From positions 264,517-328,516 of the forward strand of contig NZ_BCUV01000003.1 in the NCBI RefSeq assembly GCF_001591405.1: 64,000 nt of DNA, written 5' to 3'. The notes under the pieces were generated by a model. It searched no databases and was not told the DNA's origin. It was given only the letters and a program-made list of their open reading frames with translations. This DNA comes from Janibacter terrae NBRC 107853 (GTDB lineage: Bacteria; Actinomycetota; Actinomycetes; Actinomycetales; Dermatophilaceae). Shown here in pieces: positions 63,035 through 64,000 of the stretch (positions are counted from its first letter, which is position 1; the number at the start of each line of letters is the position of its first letter). Made by a program: the position numbers and the translations under genes.

Positions 63035-64000
63035 GCCGGGTCGCCCGGGACGCCGGCACCGTCGCGCTCGTCACCGCGGCGGCGCGGGTCGTGGGCTTCC
63101 TGCGGTGGGTCGTCTTCGCCTGGGCCGTCGGTGCGGCCGGGGTCGGGACGGTCTACCAGACGGTCAACACCGTGCCCAACGTCGTCTACGAGATCGCCGC
63201 GGGCGGCATCCTCGCCGCTGTCGTCGTGCCGCTCGTGGCTTCGCGGATCGGGGACGGCTCGACAGAGGGTGCGGACGACGTCGCCTCGGCGCTGCTCACC
63301 CGGGCCGTCGTCGTCCTGCTGCCCCTGGCGGCCCTCGTCGCGCTGGCCTCCCCGCTGATCAGCCGGGCGCTCCTCGGCGGGCTCGAGGGGGCGGTCGAGG
63401 GTGCCGTCGGGCTCGGCACGCGACTGCTCGTCCTCTTCAGCCCGCAGATCGTCCTCTACGGTCTCGGGATCGTCGTCAGCGGTGTGCTCCAGGCTCACCG
63501 GTGGTTCCTCGCCGCGGCCCTCGCCCCCCTGCTGTCGAGCCTCGTCGTCATCGTCACCTACGTGCTCTGGGCCCTCACGGTGCCGGCCGGTACCGCGCCC
63601 GACGAGGTGACGGTCCGCGAGCTGCTGCTCCTCGGCGGCGGCACCACGCTCGGTGTCGTCGCCCTGTCCGTGCCCCTGCTCGCGGCGGCTGCCCGGCACG
63701 GGATCCGGCTGCGGCCGCGCTGGGCGCTCGCGCCCGAGACCGCTGCGCGTGCCCGGACCCTCGCCGGGGCCGGGGTGGTGGCACTGCTCGCCCAGCAGGT
63801 CACGGTCGTCGTCACCCTGCGGGTGGCCAACCGCTCCGGCGGTGACGGGGCGCTCGTCGTGCAGAACTACGTCCAGGCCCTCTACCTGCTGCCCTACGCG
63901 GTCCTCGCCGTCCCCGTCGCGACGGCGGTCTTCCCCGTACTCGCGGCGGCCGGCGGCGCCGCGGCCGAGCGCTCGGCCGCCCGCACCCTCGCGGCCTCCC
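63031..64000 (+). CDS. murJ: MurJ/MviN-type lipid II flippase (3' truncated by window edge)
   Basis: The frame starts at GTG 63031 and is still open at the last base (about 323 codons visible). The N-terminus VSRVARDAGTVALVTAAARVVGFLRWV and TVYQTVNTVPNVVYEIAAGG are MurJ signatures. Multiple membrane helices follow, with LLVLFSPQIVLYGLGIVVSGVLQAHRWF and QNYVQALYLLPYAVLAVPVA. It flips peptidoglycan precursor to the outer face. GTG overlaps the previous gene as GTGA. The steA-steB-(MraY-like)-murJ grouping supports a septal wall role. Confidence 0.88.
   Translation, partial: MSRVARDAGTVALVTAAARVVGFLRWVVFAWAVGAAGVGTVYQTVNTVPNVVYEIAAGGILAAVVVPLVASRIGDGSTEGADDVASALLTRAVVVLLPLAALVALASPLISRALLGGLEGAVEGAVGLGTRLLVLFSPQIVLYGLGIVVSGVLQAHRWFLAAALAPLLSSLVVIVTYVLWALTVPAGTAPDEVTVRELLLLGGGTTLGVVALSVPLLAAAARHGIRLRPRWALAPETAARARTLAGAGVVALLAQQVTVVVTLRVANRSGGDGALVVQNYVQALYLLPYAVLAVPVATAVFPVLAAAGGAAAERSAARTLAAS

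Overview
The window is GC-rich chromosomal DNA of an actinobacterium. Third codon positions are almost always G or C, GTG starts are very common, and many neighbouring genes overlap as GTGA or ATGA. Actinobacterial markers include PriA, polyphosphate glucokinase, GlnA2 beside GlnE, the SteA/SteB pair, DUF3052 beside AhpE, and leaderless genes with a TAnnnT box 6-8 nt before the start codon. Gene order resembles several Mycobacterium tuberculosis neighbourhoods (DUF3052-ahpE, Nif3-zinc ribbon-RNase H/phosphatase, glnA2-glnE, hisDCBH-priA, infC-rpmI-rplT-rRNA methylase-pheST, argCJBDFR-H, tyrS-TPR-HAD-tlyA-ppnK-recN-steA-steB). Micrococcales (Intrasporangiaceae or a relative) is my inference. 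No prophage, CRISPR array or intact insertion sequence was seen.

Layout. 1-9150: DUF3052 (cut by the window edge), AhpE peroxiredoxin, an Fe(II) dioxygenase, tRNA-Val, Nif3-like protein, zinc-ribbon coiled-coil protein, RNase H/phosphatase fusion, a membrane protein, rhodanese, MetZ, YaaA and an RNB ribonuclease. 9150-15320: a yybP-ykoY manganese riboswitch controlling a GDT1-family exporter, RNase P RNA (minus strand), an amino-acid permease, PpgK, Map, a methyltransferase and PanB (minus strand), plus one small plus-strand gene. 15466-23626: secreted M6 metalloprotease, a two-domain methyltransferase, GlnA2 and GlnE. 23711-29493: histidine operon (hisD, hisC, hisB, an unknown gene, hisH, priA) and an SseB-like gene. 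29534-31924: infC operon with an attenuator-like leader, and an rRNA methylase. 31948-34075: catalase and its Fur-family regulator (minus strand). 34118-37739: pheST. 37752-45786: a nested palindrome, then the ArgR-type arginine operon argCJBDFR-H (no argG) and a 3-methyladenine glycosylase. 45773-46507: bfd-bfr under an iron box (minus strand). 46639-53840: tyrS and a complete 16S-23S-5S rRNA operon. 53904-64000: TPR protein, HAD phosphatase, two small proteins, TlyA, NAD kinase, RecN, SteA, SteB, an MraY-like protein and the start of MurJ, a cell-envelope and division group.

The genes are mostly core metabolism and translation. The less ordinary signals are in how they are started and controlled: a gene whose start codon lies one base after a tRNA, an ATC-started infC, probable CTG starts, two leaders with mutually exclusive pairings, a 91-bp nested palindrome before argC, and an over-represented CGAAGGGG octamer that also forms perfect palindromes between genes.
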